This document shows, piece by piece, positions 14,154 through 23,754 of a stretch of DNA of 64,000 bases (position 1 is the stretch's first letter; the number at the start of each line of letters is the position of its first letter). Source of the stretch: Marinobacter lutaoensis (GTDB lineage Bacteria > Pseudomonadota > Gammaproteobacteria > Pseudomonadales > Oleiphilaceae); assembly GCF_001981305.1 (NCBI RefSeq), contig NZ_MSCW01000010.1, positions 1 to 64,000 on the forward strand, written 5' to 3'. Position numbers and translations under genes: made by a program. The notes under the pieces were generated by a model. It was given only the letters and a program-made list of their open reading frames with translations, was not told the origin of the DNA and did no database searches.

Positions 14154-16184
14154 TCAGACCTTGAAGGCCTGAACCAGACGTTGCAGTGACGCCGTCAGCT
14201 CCGACATCTCCCGCGATGCCGCCAGGGTCTCGTCAGCATTGGCCGCGGTGTGTTGTCCCAGCTCACCGATCTGCTCGACGTTGGCATTGACGTTTTTGGC
14301 CACGGCGGACTGCTCCTCGGCCGCCTGGGCAATCTGATGGCTCATGTCAACGATGGTGTTGATACTGCCGGCGATGCGGTCCAGGGCTTCGGTCACGGCC
14401 GAGGACTTCTGTACGGTGGTCTCGGTGACATCGCGGCTGTTGGTCATGGCCGTGACGGCATCCTTCACCCCGCTCTGCAGCCGGGAAATCATGCCCTCAA
14501 TCTCCTCCGTGGACTTGTGCGTCCGCTGCGACAGGGAGCGTACCTCGTCCGCGACCACCGCGAAGCCCCGGCCCTGCTCCCCGGCCCGGGCCGCCTCGAT
14601 GGCCGCGTTCAGCGCCAGCAGGTTGGTCTGCTCGGCGATGGCTTTGATCTCCACCAGCACCTGGCTGATGTTGTCGCTGTCCTGATTGACCCGGTTGATT
14701 ACCTCCATGGCGGCGGAGATCTCCGTCGACAGCCGGTTGATGGTGGCCACAGTATCCGACACCACGCCGCGCCCGGTCTCGGTGTCCTGCTCTGCCACCC
14801 GGGCACTGTCCGCCACCCGGTGCGCACTTTCCGTGACCTCGTGCACCGCCTCCACCATCTGGTTCATGGCTTCGTTGATCTGGCCGGTTTCGTCCATCTG
14901 CCGCTGCACCGCATCGGAGTTGGCAGCCGCAGTGTCCTTGACCCGGGTCGCCTGCTGCCCCACGTCGGCAGTGGTCCGGCTGACCGAACGGATCAGCTCC
15001 GCGATGCGGTCGGTCATATTGTTGAATTCCACCGTCAGCGCGCCCAGCTCATCACGGTTGCTGAGCTGAATGTGGGTGGTCATGTCCCCACCCGCCACGC
15101 GACGCGCGGCCTGGGTGAAGTTGTGGATCGCCGTCCGTACGGACATGAAGAAACCGATGTAAAGGTAGACCACCACGATCAGCACCGCCACCAGGGCAAT
15201 GACGATCCAGCGCCGCTGCTCCACCTCCTGGTCGAGCCGTGAGTCCAAGTTTGACTTCACCACCGTGAAAATGGCGTCGGTCAGGGTATCGAAATGGGCC
15301 AGCTGGCGGTTGACCAAAGCCTCGTAGTCCTGCCAGGGCATCTCCAGGCGCATCGGAGTAATCACGTTCACATCCAGGGCCTCGCGAACGCTCGGCAGGC
15401 TGTCGTTCACCCGCTCGATGCTGCCCGCCGCCTCCTGAGTGAGACGCGGTGAGGCTTCGGTGGCAACGGTGATGGCCGGCGTCAGCAGCGAGCTTTCATT
15501 GGTGAGCTGGTCATAGATCTCGTTCAGGCTTTCACTCAGGGCATACCCCACCTGCCCTTCCACCAGGGCGAACATACCGTAGGAGCGGGCCCGGCCCAGG
15601 GCATCCCGCGCTTCCGGCAGCGACTGCCGGACCAGACCGATCAGCAGCTGGTTCTCCCGCGAGGCGTCCTGACCCAGACCGGAAATTTCGATGGTGGCGG
15701 GCAGCAGGGCCACCACCTTCTGGACAAACTCCTGATAGTACTTGAACTGCGGGTCGATGTTACCTTGATAGCTGTCGTTGGCCTGCAGCCGGGCCCATTC
15801 CTCGCTGACGGCTCGCACCTGGGCGGCCCAGGTGCCGGAGCTGTCAAAGGACTGCTTCGCCGAAAGCAGGTCCGAGAACAGGGCATCGATCCGCCCCGCC
15901 CGCTCCTTGGCCCGTTCCAGCAGCGCCTGCTGCTCCCGCACCACTCCCGGGGCGCGGTAGTCCCGGTAATCCATGGCGGCGACCACCAGGCGCTCCACCT
16001 GCCGGAGCTGGTCCAGCCCTTCCACCCCACGGGTCATGGCGGCCACCGAGCGGTTCAGTTCGGAAATCACCAGCCAGGACAGGCCGCTGATGGGCAGGAG
16101 GAACAGCACGCTGATGAGGCCGAACTTGACGAGCATTGGCAGCCGGTTCATCAAGGCAATGGCGGGATGGATGAGTTGTTTCAC
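14154..16184 (-). CDS. Methyl-accepting chemotaxis protein
   Basis: A 676-residue transmembrane chemoreceptor. TM1 lies at about residues 18-40, a large helical periplasmic sensor at about 41-322, TM2 at 324-347, a HAMP domain at about 348-400, and the cytoplasmic signalling domain to the end. The conserved tip [16 protein letters not shown] is at about 515-530 and contacts CheA/CheW. There is no C-terminal NWETF-type CheR/CheB tether. The ligand is unknown. I place the start at GTG 16184, which has GAGGG six bases upstream; a GTG four codons earlier lacks a ribosome site. A flagellar-sigma-like promoter precedes it. Confidence 0.93.
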   Translation of the reverse strand: MKQLIHPAIALMNRLPMLVKFGLISVLFLLPISGLSWLVISELNRSVAAMTRGVEGLDQLRQVERLVVAAMDYRDYRAPGVVREQQALLERAKERAGRIDALFSDLLSAKQSFDSSGTWAAQVRAVSEEWARLQANDSYQGNIDPQFKYYQEFVQKVVALLPATIEISGLGQDASRENQLLIGLVRQSLPEARDALGRARSYGMFALVEGQVGYALSESLNEIYDQLTNESSLLTPAITVATEASPRLTQEAAGSIERVNDSLPSVREALDVNVITPMRLEMPWQDYEALVNRQLAHFDTLTDAIFTVVKSNLDSRLDQEVEQRRWIVIALVAVLIVVVYLYIGFFMSVRTAIHNFTQAARRVAGGDMTTHIQLSNRDELGALTVEFNNMTDRIAELIRSVSRTTADVGQQATRVKDTAAANSDAVQRQMDETGQINEAMNQMVEAVHEVTESAHRVADSARVAEQDTETGRGVVSDTVATINRLSTEISAAMEVINRVNQDSDNISQVLVEIKAIAEQTNLLALNAAIEAARAGEQGRGFAVVADEVRSLSQRTHKSTEEIEGMISRLQSGVKDAVTAMTNSRDVTETTVQKSSAVTEALDRIAGSINTIVDMSHQIAQAAEEQSAVAKNVNANVEQIGELGQHTAANADETLAASREMSELTASLQRLVQAFKV

Positions 16185-16241
16185 GGATGCCCTCACAGCA
16201 GACAGACAAGGAGTCGTTGTTTTTGTGTCTAGTTATGTATT

Positions 16242-16268
16242 GTGTCGTCTAAGACGCTAAAAACTTAA
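16242..16268 (-). promoter_or_regulatory. Candidate sigma-28 (FliA) promoter of the chemoreceptor gene
   Basis: On the minus strand TTAAGTTT (plus 16261-16268), an 11-base spacer, then GACGACAC (plus 16242-16249). The FliA consensus is TAAAGTTT-N11-GCCGATAA, giving seven of eight and five of eight matches with exact spacing. The start of transcription would be about 50 bases before the chosen start codon, in keeping with class III flagellar control of chemoreceptors. Confidence 0.5.
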
Positions 16269-16310
16269 GGCTTGTTTCTTGGCAATATGTAAATTTTTAT
16301 GTGCGCCGGA

Positions 16311-17198
16311 TCATATTTGGCCGGCTATGACCAGCAGCGCGAGCAGACAAAGCCAGACCAGCATGGTCCGGTTGAGCAGGTCCCGTATCGCCGACAGGCT
16401 GTTGCCGCCAAAGCGCGGCCATTCGTCCGGATGCAGCCGGGAAAAGCGGTCAGGGTCGAGGGCATAGCCGGTCAACGCGCCATTGGCCGATACCATAAGC
16501 ACCTCGGCCAGCCGCGCCCGCCCTGACACCAGTGCCCGGCGCGCCACCTTGAGCCACCCGGCCAGGTCCCCGGCAATACCGAACGTCAGGGACACCAGCC
16601 GGGCCGGCAACCAGGCGGCGTACTCCGCCAGCCGGGCAAACCGGGGCCGGGCCGCAGCCTGGGGCCAGTGTTCGGCCAGCGCCACCAGGCCTCGCGCCAG
16701 AATGGCCGCAGGCAACCCGGCCACCACGAACCAGAACGCCACCAGGAAAAAGCGCTGAAACACGGTCACCAGCATCGCCTTGCAGAGTGACAGGTGCATG
16801 GCTTCCGGCGACACCGCCGCGCCCCGCTCCCCGGGCGGCAGCCGGTCACGGACATGGTGCCAGGCCGCCTGCATGTCGCCCCGCGCCCAGGCCTCGGCGT
16901 AGGCGTCAAGAGCCGGCCGCCAGCCCGGTGTCCCCATCAGCAACAGCAGCACCAGAACCTCCAGGGGATAGACCGCCAGCGACAGCCCGGCACGCCGCAT
17001 CAGATATTCCAAGGCGCCGGCAGCAACAGCGGGCACCAGGATCAGCAACAGGCCGCGGCCGATGCCGTGCTCGCGCCCCGGACGGCTTACCCGGCCCCAT
17101 TGGAACCAGGCCCGCCAGACCGGCTCCGACACGCCCCGATTGACCGCGTCGAGGCGGCGGCGAATCAGGTAGGCCAGCAGGAACACCACCAGCACCAT
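16311..17198 (-). CDS. ampE: AmpE-like inner membrane protein
   Basis: AmpE is a polytopic membrane protein encoded with AmpD; it has been called a signalling modulator for AmpR-type beta-lactamase induction, but its biochemical role is not settled. The 295-residue product has hydrophobic segments at the N-terminus (residues 1-10), about 48-82, 140-168 and at the C-terminus (about 272-293), with the family-typical acidic/aromatic loop 'GTPGWRPALDAYAEAWARGD'. Its ATG overlaps the ampD stop (TGATG), so the two are cotranslated. No ampC or ampR is seen nearby. Confidence 0.9.
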   Translation of the reverse strand: MVLVVFLLAYLIRRRLDAVNRGVSEPVWRAWFQWGRVSRPGREHGIGRGLLLILVPAVAAGALEYLMRRAGLSLAVYPLEVLVLLLLMGTPGWRPALDAYAEAWARGDMQAAWHHVRDRLPPGERGAAVSPEAMHLSLCKAMLVTVFQRFFLVAFWFVVAGLPAAILARGLVALAEHWPQAAARPRFARLAEYAAWLPARLVSLTFGIAGDLAGWLKVARRALVSGRARLAEVLMVSANGALTGYALDPDRFSRLHPDEWPRFGGNSLSAIRDLLNRTMLVWLCLLALLVIAGQI

Positions 17199-17830
17199 CA
17201 GGCGAGCTCCTGGGCGTCATCGCCGGTCATCCGGGCCAGCTGATGACGGAAATGGGACCAGTCAAAGGCAGGGCCCGGGTCGGTTTTCCGGCCCGGAGCA
17301 ATGTCCGAATGCCCCGCGATGCGGGACACGTCAATGCCCGGCCATGCCGCCATGATCAGCGCCGCCAGCTCGGCCAGGCGGTGGTACTGGGTGTCCGTAT
17401 ACGGGGTATCGTCGGTCCCTTCCAGCTCAATGCCGATGGAAAAGTCGTTGCACTCCTCCCGGCCCTGGAAACAGGAGCGGCCCGCATGCCAGGCCCGGTC
17501 CAGCAGGCTCACGAACTGAACCACCTCGCCGTCCCGCCGGATCAAGGCGTGGGCCGAGACCCGCAGGTCGGCGATGGTACGGAAGTAGGGGTGCGCGTCG
17601 GGATCGAGACGATTGCAGAAGAACGCCTCGATGGCGGAACCGCCGAATTCACCCGGTGGCAGGCTGATGTTGTGGATCACCAACAGGCTGATTTCCTCGC
17701 CCTCGGGCCGGGGCCCGAAATTGGGTGACGGACACCAGCGGGCGCCCGGCAGGCGCCCCGTGCCCCGGAGTCTGGAGAGGGTATCGTCGGGCCAGGCAGC
17801 CCTGCCGGAAACGGGGATCGATTCAATCAA
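17198..17830 (-). CDS. ampD: 1,6-anhydro-N-acetylmuramyl-L-alanine amidase AmpD
   Basis: A cytoplasmic zinc amidase of peptidoglycan recycling that cleaves the peptide from anhydro-muropeptides, lowering the inducer of ampC where AmpR exists. The 210-residue amidase_2 protein shows the zinc ligands: His in LLVIHNISLPPGEFGG (near residue 53), His in RIAGHSDIAPGRKTDPG (near 175) and the following Asp. The N-terminus is about 20 residues longer than E. coli AmpD before 'ARWCPSPNFGPRP'; no better start with a ribosome site was seen. It is upstream of and overlaps ampE. Confidence 0.94.
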   Translation of the reverse strand: MIESIPVSGRAAWPDDTLSRLRGTGRLPGARWCPSPNFGPRPEGEEISLLVIHNISLPPGEFGGSAIEAFFCNRLDPDAHPYFRTIADLRVSAHALIRRDGEVVQFVSLLDRAWHAGRSCFQGREECNDFSIGIELEGTDDTPYTDTQYHRLAELAALIMAAWPGIDVSRIAGHSDIAPGRKTDPGPAFDWSHFRHQLARMTGDDAQELA

Positions 17831-17900
17831 GGTGGACCTTTCGCACCAGTCGCTTGCGGAGGCCCTGATTGAATCACAAAGCGCCGCCGGTTGCCATGAC

Positions 17901-20210
17901 TCAGTCCCGGCGGCTGTTGCGGAGATTATCGATGATGGATTCCAGCGCCCGGTCGAAGATCAGGCCATCATCCAGCAGCGTGATCTCACCGGTCGCCATG
18001 GCCGAAGCCAGCTCCTCCCGGTGGTATTCGGCCACCTTGGCACCGCTGCGGTTGACGAAGATGTATTTGCCGGTGGCCTTGATGAAGGCCGCCAGCTTAC
18101 AGCGGGCTTTGCTGTCCGCACGGACCAGCTCGATCCAGGAGCCGACCCTGAGCGCATCGGCCCGCTCCAGCCACTCCGGCCCCACCTGAGGCGCCCGTTC
18201 GGCGGAGGATTCCGGGGCTTCCGCCACCGCCTCCCCTACCCCGGCCTGGACGGCATCCTCGGCAGTTTCCAGCCCCTTCCCCACCTCCACGGAGGGTTCA
18301 CCGGACTCGACCGGCGCGGCCACCGGTGCCTCGGCGGTCTCAGGCGGCGTCCGCTCCGGTGGCCTGTCAGGGAACTCCGCCGGGGGCTCCGGATCGGGGG
18401 CCACCGGCGTGGCGGTGACCAGGCGCTGGAACACGTCGACATGGGCCAGCTCCAGGTCACGGATGGCGGCGTCGGTCGCGAACGGGTCCCAGGAAATGTC
18501 CTGCAAGGCCCGGCGCAGCTCATCGACAATAGTGGGAATGGCCCGCAACAGCTCGCTGCGCGTGTCCTCGGTGACCGGCTGGGGGTCGACGCTCCATACC
18601 ACCCGCTCGGTCAGCGCCCGGGCGTTCCGCCACGACTCGCTGTCATCCCCCTCCCGCAGCAGAATCCACTGCAGATAACGGTTCCAGGCTTCGTTCAGCA
18701 ACGCCTTCACCGGCTCCGGGATCTCCCGCCCCTGGCAGCACTCCGTCAGCCACTCCCGGGCGGTCTGGGCCGCGCGCTCCTGGCGGGCCCGACCTTCCTC
18801 GGCGTCCCGCAGGCGCTGTTCGACCAGTTCGCGACGGCGGCGGTCGAGATCCATAAAATGGCTGAAGTCTTTCAACAGCTCATCAAACAGAGCCACATCG
18901 TCGGTGAACTCACCCAGCGCACGGTTCACCACCGCCTGGATCTTGTCCCTGAGCGGATCACGCTGGCCGGGCGCCTTTTCGGTCCAGCCAATCGCCGCCG
19001 ACGCCAGCTCGTTCAGAAGCTTGCGCACCGGGTGACCGCCCCGGTTGAAAAAGTTGCGGTCGGCCAGGGCCACCTTCAGCACCGGAATCTGCAGGCGCCC
19101 GATCAGGGCCTTCATCACCGGGTGCAGTTGGCGGTCTTCCAGGATGAAATCGAACAGCATGGACACCAGATTGATGACGTCGCTGTCCATCTGAGCGACC
19201 TGAAATACTTGGCCTTCGGGATTGCGGAGGGCCGACTGCAACTGCTCGCCCAGGGGCACCACCTGGTTCGGCGCCCAGTCGTTTACCCGGTGCTGGGCCT
19301 GGTTCAGGCGCTCCAGCAAGCCCGACGTATCCAGAGTGCCCGCGCCATTGGCAGCACCGGCCATGACACCCCGGGCTTCACCGCCCTGGCGCAGCAGCGC
19401 GGTCAGCTCCGAGAAAGTGGGCGGGCCCCCCGCGTCCGAACCACTGGCACCCGTCAGGTCGTCACCGCCATTCCCGGAGCCGCCGTCGGTTCCCGACATG
19501 GCCCGGGTGACCACCGGAATCGGCGGGCGCTTCATGTCCGGCAGGATTCCCTCGGCGATGAGGGTCCGGTTGGCGTCCTGGTAGAATTCGCCCAGCCGGT
19601 CCACCAGCAGCCGGTCAAACAGCTTCAGAACCACCAGCTTGGCACGGATGTCAATGTCCAGGTCACCGCAGGCCTCGGCAATGCCGCCACAAATGATCTC
19701 GGGACTCAGAGGCATCTGGCTGTCCGCCAGCTCCAGGCTGGGCACCAGGTGGTTGACCCGGGCGGTGAGAAGGCGGATGGCCTGGGCGTGGCGGTTCCGG
19801 AGCTTGGCGATCAGGCCGTCAATGGCCACCTGCTGTTCCAGCTCGGCGTGGTCCACCAGGGTCAGGCTGTCCTGGTCGATGCGTTCGAGGTCGCCAGCGT
19901 TCGGGCGTGGGTTGAAACGGCCCATGTCGTTGAAGGCCCGGGAGACGTACTGCAGAACGGAGACGGCCATGGCCGAGCGTCGTAAGCGCAGCTCGCGCAT
20001 GGCGTCGAAGTACGCGGTCTGATCCAGATTGCTGGCGGCCCGATCGGCGAGTTCGAACAAGGTGTCGTCCGCCCGGTCGAATACATCGGCCATCACCGCC
20101 TTGAGAGTTTGCCCCGAGGCATCACGCAAGCGTACCAGCGCCGGCGGGAGCGTCACCCGCCCGACAGGTTTCCAGCCGGTAAAACTGACGACCTTGCTAT
20201 CGTGCACCAT
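17901..20210 (-). CDS. DUF1631 family protein
   Basis: A 769-residue cytoplasmic protein of unknown function, found in Pseudomonas, Marinobacter and relatives. No signal peptide or TM segment is visible. The body is helical and rich in Arg, Glu and Leu. A low-complexity linker rich in Pro, Glu and Ala covers about residues 595-680. A compact C-terminal domain (about 685-765) starts RVGSWIELVRADSKARCKLA and contains KYIFVNRSGAKVAEY, resembling PilZ-like/SH3-like beta barrels, but the canonical RxxxR and (D/N)xSxxG c-di-GMP motifs are not evident. ATG 20210 has GGAG eight bases upstream, favouring it over a codon 16 residues earlier. Confidence 0.88.
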   Translation of the reverse strand: MVHDSKVVSFTGWKPVGRVTLPPALVRLRDASGQTLKAVMADVFDRADDTLFELADRAASNLDQTAYFDAMRELRLRRSAMAVSVLQYVSRAFNDMGRFNPRPNAGDLERIDQDSLTLVDHAELEQQVAIDGLIAKLRNRHAQAIRLLTARVNHLVPSLELADSQMPLSPEIICGGIAEACGDLDIDIRAKLVVLKLFDRLLVDRLGEFYQDANRTLIAEGILPDMKRPPIPVVTRAMSGTDGGSGNGGDDLTGASGSDAGGPPTFSELTALLRQGGEARGVMAGAANGAGTLDTSGLLERLNQAQHRVNDWAPNQVVPLGEQLQSALRNPEGQVFQVAQMDSDVINLVSMLFDFILEDRQLHPVMKALIGRLQIPVLKVALADRNFFNRGGHPVRKLLNELASAAIGWTEKAPGQRDPLRDKIQAVVNRALGEFTDDVALFDELLKDFSHFMDLDRRRRELVEQRLRDAEEGRARQERAAQTAREWLTECCQGREIPEPVKALLNEAWNRYLQWILLREGDDSESWRNARALTERVVWSVDPQPVTEDTRSELLRAIPTIVDELRRALQDISWDPFATDAAIRDLELAHVDVFQRLVTATPVAPDPEPPAEFPDRPPERTPPETAEAPVAAPVESGEPSVEVGKGLETAEDAVQAGVGEAVAEAPESSAERAPQVGPEWLERADALRVGSWIELVRADSKARCKLAAFIKATGKYIFVNRSGAKVAEYHREELASAMATGEITLLDDGLIFDRALESIIDNLRNSRRD

Positions 20211-20279
20211 TCGGTTGCTCCGGAGTCGATGTACATCGGAATGACAAATGCCCGTCACTGTATGCTACGGCCAATCCAC

Positions 20280-20314
20280 GTCAGCTTGTGTCAGGTTTTG
20301 TCACCTTTTGTGTC
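20280..20314. repeat. Three tandem 10-bp repeats
   Basis: GTCAGCTTGT (20280-20289), GTCAGGTTTT (20290-20299) and GTCACCTTTT (20300-20309) follow each other without gaps, and a degenerate GTGTCG begins the next unit. The GTCA cores are exactly one helical turn apart. They lie 70-100 bp upstream of the DUF1631 start and about 55 bp before the putative nadC -35. Confidence 0.6.
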
Positions 20315-20364
20315 GAAACGACCTGGTTCACACTTTAGGATGGCTTCAGGGACGCGACCGGCCA

Positions 20365-21279
<915 letters not shown>

Positions 21280-21284
21280 TCGCG

Positions 21285-21620
21285 TCAGGAGCCGCTCAGC
21301 AATCGGTCCATAACTTCCAGCTCCCGGATCAGAGCGCGCCCCGACTCCGGGCGGCCACGGAAGTGTTCCTCCGCCATCGGCGCGATGCCGGACACCTCGG
21401 GCAACCGGTGACCGCCCTCGATCAGCACCTTCATGCGATCGACGAACACGAACTGCAGCCACTGGGTGAAGGCCATGGTGTCCAGGCAGAACGGCTTATC
21501 GCTCCGGAACGCTTCCGCTGGCGGCGGTTCGCTTTCCCAGGCCCCCAGCCGACGCAGTTCAATTTCAATTCTCAGCAGGCTGTCGGCCACCCGGGCCACG
21601 CGCGAATCGGACTCGGTCAT
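21285..21620 (-). CDS. yqcC: YqcC family protein (DUF446)
   Basis: A 111-residue helical cytoplasmic protein. The family is recognised from 'LLRIEIELRRLGAWE' (about 15-29), 'PFCLDTMAFTQWLQFVFVDRM' split over the middle, and a C-terminal 'LIRELEVMDRLL'. In E. coli yqcC is next to truC, and structures show a four-helix fold, but no biochemical role is established. Here it follows a ParA-type ATPase by four bases on the same strand, suggesting one transcript. Confidence 0.88.
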   Translation of the reverse strand: MTESDSRVARVADSLLRIEIELRRLGAWESEPPPAEAFRSDKPFCLDTMAFTQWLQFVFVDRMKVLIEGGHRLPEVSGIAPMAEEHFRGRPESGRALIRELEVMDRLLSGS

Positions 21621-21624
21621 TCCA

Positions 21625-22428
21625 TCACACCCGGTCGTTCAAGGGTTCCAGCGCCACCGGCTCACCATGCAGCACCCGGAACAGGTCTTCGTACTGGCGG
21701 GTCAGGGGATGATTGGGAGCCAGATGAATCAGGGGTTTTCGGTTCTGGTGCGATTCCTTCATCTTCACCGAGCTGGAGAGACGCACCGGCAGCACCGGCA
21801 ACCCCTCATCGGTCAACTCCTGCACCAGCTGCCGGGGCAGACTGGCCCGCGGCTGAAACTGGTTGGCGATGATGCCCTCGACCACCAGTTCGTCGTTGTG
21901 ATCCTCCTGCAGCTCGCGGATTTCACCCAGAATGCTGTACAGGGCCTGGCGGGAGAAGTCATCACAGTCGAACGGAATCAGGCAGCGCTGCGCGGCGATC
22001 AGGGCGGAACGGGTATAAAAATTAAGCGCCGGCGCCGTATCGATGTAGATTTCGTCAAAACTGTCGCTGAGTTTTTTCAGGGCTTCCCGAAGCTTGTAGA
22101 TCTTATGCTTGGCCTCCAGCTTGCGCTCGAGGAAATCCAGCTCCGGGCTGGACGGCATAACAAACAGGTTGTCGAACGGCGAAGCGTGCACAAATTCGTC
22201 CGGGCGACGATTGAACACGCTGAAGGACACCGTTTGCTCCAGCAGGTCGGCCACCGTGTCCTTCAGCTCCGAGGCCGGCCGCCCCAACAGGTAGTGGGTG
22301 GAATTACCCTGGGGATCCAGGTCCAGGACCAGGGTACGCTGGCCTCGCGCGGCGCTGATCGCCGCCAGGTTGCAGGCAATACTGGATTTGCCCACGCCTC
22401 CCTTCTGGTTGAAGACAACCCGTCTCAT
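21625..22428 (-). CDS. ParA family ATPase (orphan)
   Basis: A 267-residue P-loop ATPase of the ParA/MinD superfamily. The deviant Walker A motif KGGVGKSS is at residues 9-16, with the signature lysines, followed by LVLDLDPQGNSTHYLLG and a Walker A'/B region 'EIYIDTAPALNFYTRSAL'. It has no N-terminal DNA-binding extension and no ParB gene beside it. Such orphan ParA proteins position diverse cargo (chemotaxis arrays, carboxysomes, pili) or act with unknown partners. It lies between hda and yqcC; the latter is only four bases downstream. Confidence 0.88.
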   Translation of the reverse strand: MRRVVFNQKGGVGKSSIACNLAAISAARGQRTLVLDLDPQGNSTHYLLGRPASELKDTVADLLEQTVSFSVFNRRPDEFVHASPFDNLFVMPSSPELDFLERKLEAKHKIYKLREALKKLSDSFDEIYIDTAPALNFYTRSALIAAQRCLIPFDCDDFSRQALYSILGEIRELQEDHNDELVVEGIIANQFQPRASLPRQLVQELTDEGLPVLPVRLSSSVKMKESHQNRKPLIHLAPNHPLTRQYEDLFRVLHGEPVALEPLNDRV

Positions 22429-22477
22429 ACCGCCTCTCCCCTTGATGACCGATCCCGTGGTTGTACCACAGCCGGCG

Positions 22478-23176
22478 TCACCATCCCATGACCGTCTTGA
22501 CGAACGGGATCGTCAGCCGCCGCTGAGCCTGCAGGGAATTCTCATCCAGCACGTCCAGCATGGCAAGCAGATCTCCCAGCCGGCGGGGCGCCCGGCGCAT
22601 GATAAAGGACGCAACGTCGTCCCCCATAACCAGCCCCCGCTGCTCCGCCCTCGCCTGCAGAATGGTCTGCCGGTCGCTGTCCCGGTAAATGCCCAGTTGC
22701 AGCGTCAGACCATGGCTCAGCCGGGACACCAGATCCGGCAGCCGGAACCCCGCCGACGCCGGCACGTTGGCGAGACTGACCATCAGCAGATGGCCCGCGT
22801 CCTGAACCCGGTTGTACAGATGGAACACGGCCTCTTCCCAGGCCGTGTCACCGGCCACCCGGTCCAGATCATCCAGGCACACCAGGTTCTGGCTCTCCAG
22901 ACCGGCCAGGACACCAGGGCCGAAGGGCTGCACCTCGGCGATGCTGAAGCAAACAGCGGACCGGCCCTGCCCCTCCATGTGGTGGCAGGCGGCCTGCAGC
23001 AGATGGCTCTTGCCGGTATCGGACGCGCCGCAGACGGCCACCACCGGCACGCCCAGGGGCTGATCGCAGACAGCGCGCAGGCGCCGGGCAACATCTTGAT
23101 TGCGATGTCCGTGGAAGTTGTCGAAGCGGGCATCGTCTCGCAGCTTGACGCCCAGCACCAGTTGGGAGGTGGTCAT
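22478..23176 (-). CDS. hda: DnaA regulatory inactivator Hda
   Basis: Hda binds the sliding clamp and stimulates ATP hydrolysis by DnaA after initiation, preventing re-initiation. The 232-residue protein is a DnaA-like AAA+ domain without the DNA-binding domain. The N-terminal clamp-binding peptide is QLVLGVKL (residues 5-12). The Walker A variant is GASDTGKSHL (near residue 50), Walker B is LVCLDDLD (near 97), and the sensor II region has 'RRAPRRLGDLLAMLDVLD'. It overlaps the upstream phosphatidyltransferase gene by four bases (ATGA). Confidence 0.93.
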   Translation of the reverse strand: MTTSQLVLGVKLRDDARFDNFHGHRNQDVARRLRAVCDQPLGVPVVAVCGASDTGKSHLLQAACHHMEGQGRSAVCFSIAEVQPFGPGVLAGLESQNLVCLDDLDRVAGDTAWEEAVFHLYNRVQDAGHLLMVSLANVPASAGFRLPDLVSRLSHGLTLQLGIYRDSDRQTILQARAEQRGLVMGDDVASFIMRRAPRRLGDLLAMLDVLDENSLQAQRRLTIPFVKTVMGW

Positions 23177-23733
23177 GATCCCTTTGCCCTCCAGGCTTTC
23201 ATGCCCCAGACCACCACGTAGTGACCACCACTGACCACGGCCGATACCGCGACCAGGACGATGCCCACATCCAGGACCCAGGGCTGCATCGGCAGCCCGG
23301 CCTGCAAGGTGATGATGGCCAGGACCACCAGTATCTGGATGAAGGTGTTGAGTTTACCGGGAATGCTCGGCTGCATCTCGAAGCGACCGATGCCGTAATG
23401 GTAGGCCAAGGCACCGCCCACAATCAGCAGGTCACGCCCGAGCACGAGCAGAAACAGCCACACCGGCAGTACCGACGTCAGTGTCAGCATCAGATAGGAG
23501 GTGATCAGAAGGGCCTTGTCCGCCAGCGGATCCGCCACCGCCCCCAGACGGGAGCGCCAGTTGAACTGGCGCGCCAGGTAACCGTCGCAGGCATCGGTGG
23601 CAGCGGCGATAAAGAAAATACCCAGCGCCGGGCGGTATTGTTCGAGCCACAGCGCCGCCGCGAAGGGAATAATCAGGAAAATTCGCAGGAACGTCAGGGC
23701 GTTGGGAATCCAGCGCCAGCGTCGCGATGTCAC
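23173..23733 (-). CDS. CDP-alcohol phosphatidyltransferase family protein (PgsA-like)
   Basis: A 186-residue membrane enzyme that transfers a phosphatidyl group from CDP-diacylglycerol to an alcohol. The active-site signature D-G-x2-A-R-x8-G-x3-D-x3-D is complete in DGYLARQFNWRSRLGAVADPLAD. About five TM helices follow the pattern of PgsA. Length and N-terminus (WIPNALTFLRIFLIIPFA) are close to phosphatidylglycerophosphate synthase, but a separate pgsA may exist, so the acceptor is not certain. In Pseudomonas a PerM-like permease often occupies the slot between DUF2066 and hda. It lies 21 bases after the DUF2066 gene and overlaps hda. Confidence 0.88.
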   Translation of the reverse strand: MTSRRWRWIPNALTFLRIFLIIPFAAALWLEQYRPALGIFFIAAATDACDGYLARQFNWRSRLGAVADPLADKALLITSYLMLTLTSVLPVWLFLLVLGRDLLIVGGALAYHYGIGRFEMQPSIPGKLNTFIQILVVLAIITLQAGLPMQPWVLDVGIVLVAVSAVVSGGHYVVVWGMKAWRAKGS

Positions 23734-23754
23734 GGGCTCCCCTCCGCTGTGGCG

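Noticed and set aside
17613..19985. A 790-codon plus-strand frame opposite DUF1631 and ampD
   Set aside because: Mirrors codon-position GC bias of the minus-strand genes and crosses two of them; no ribosome site or motif.
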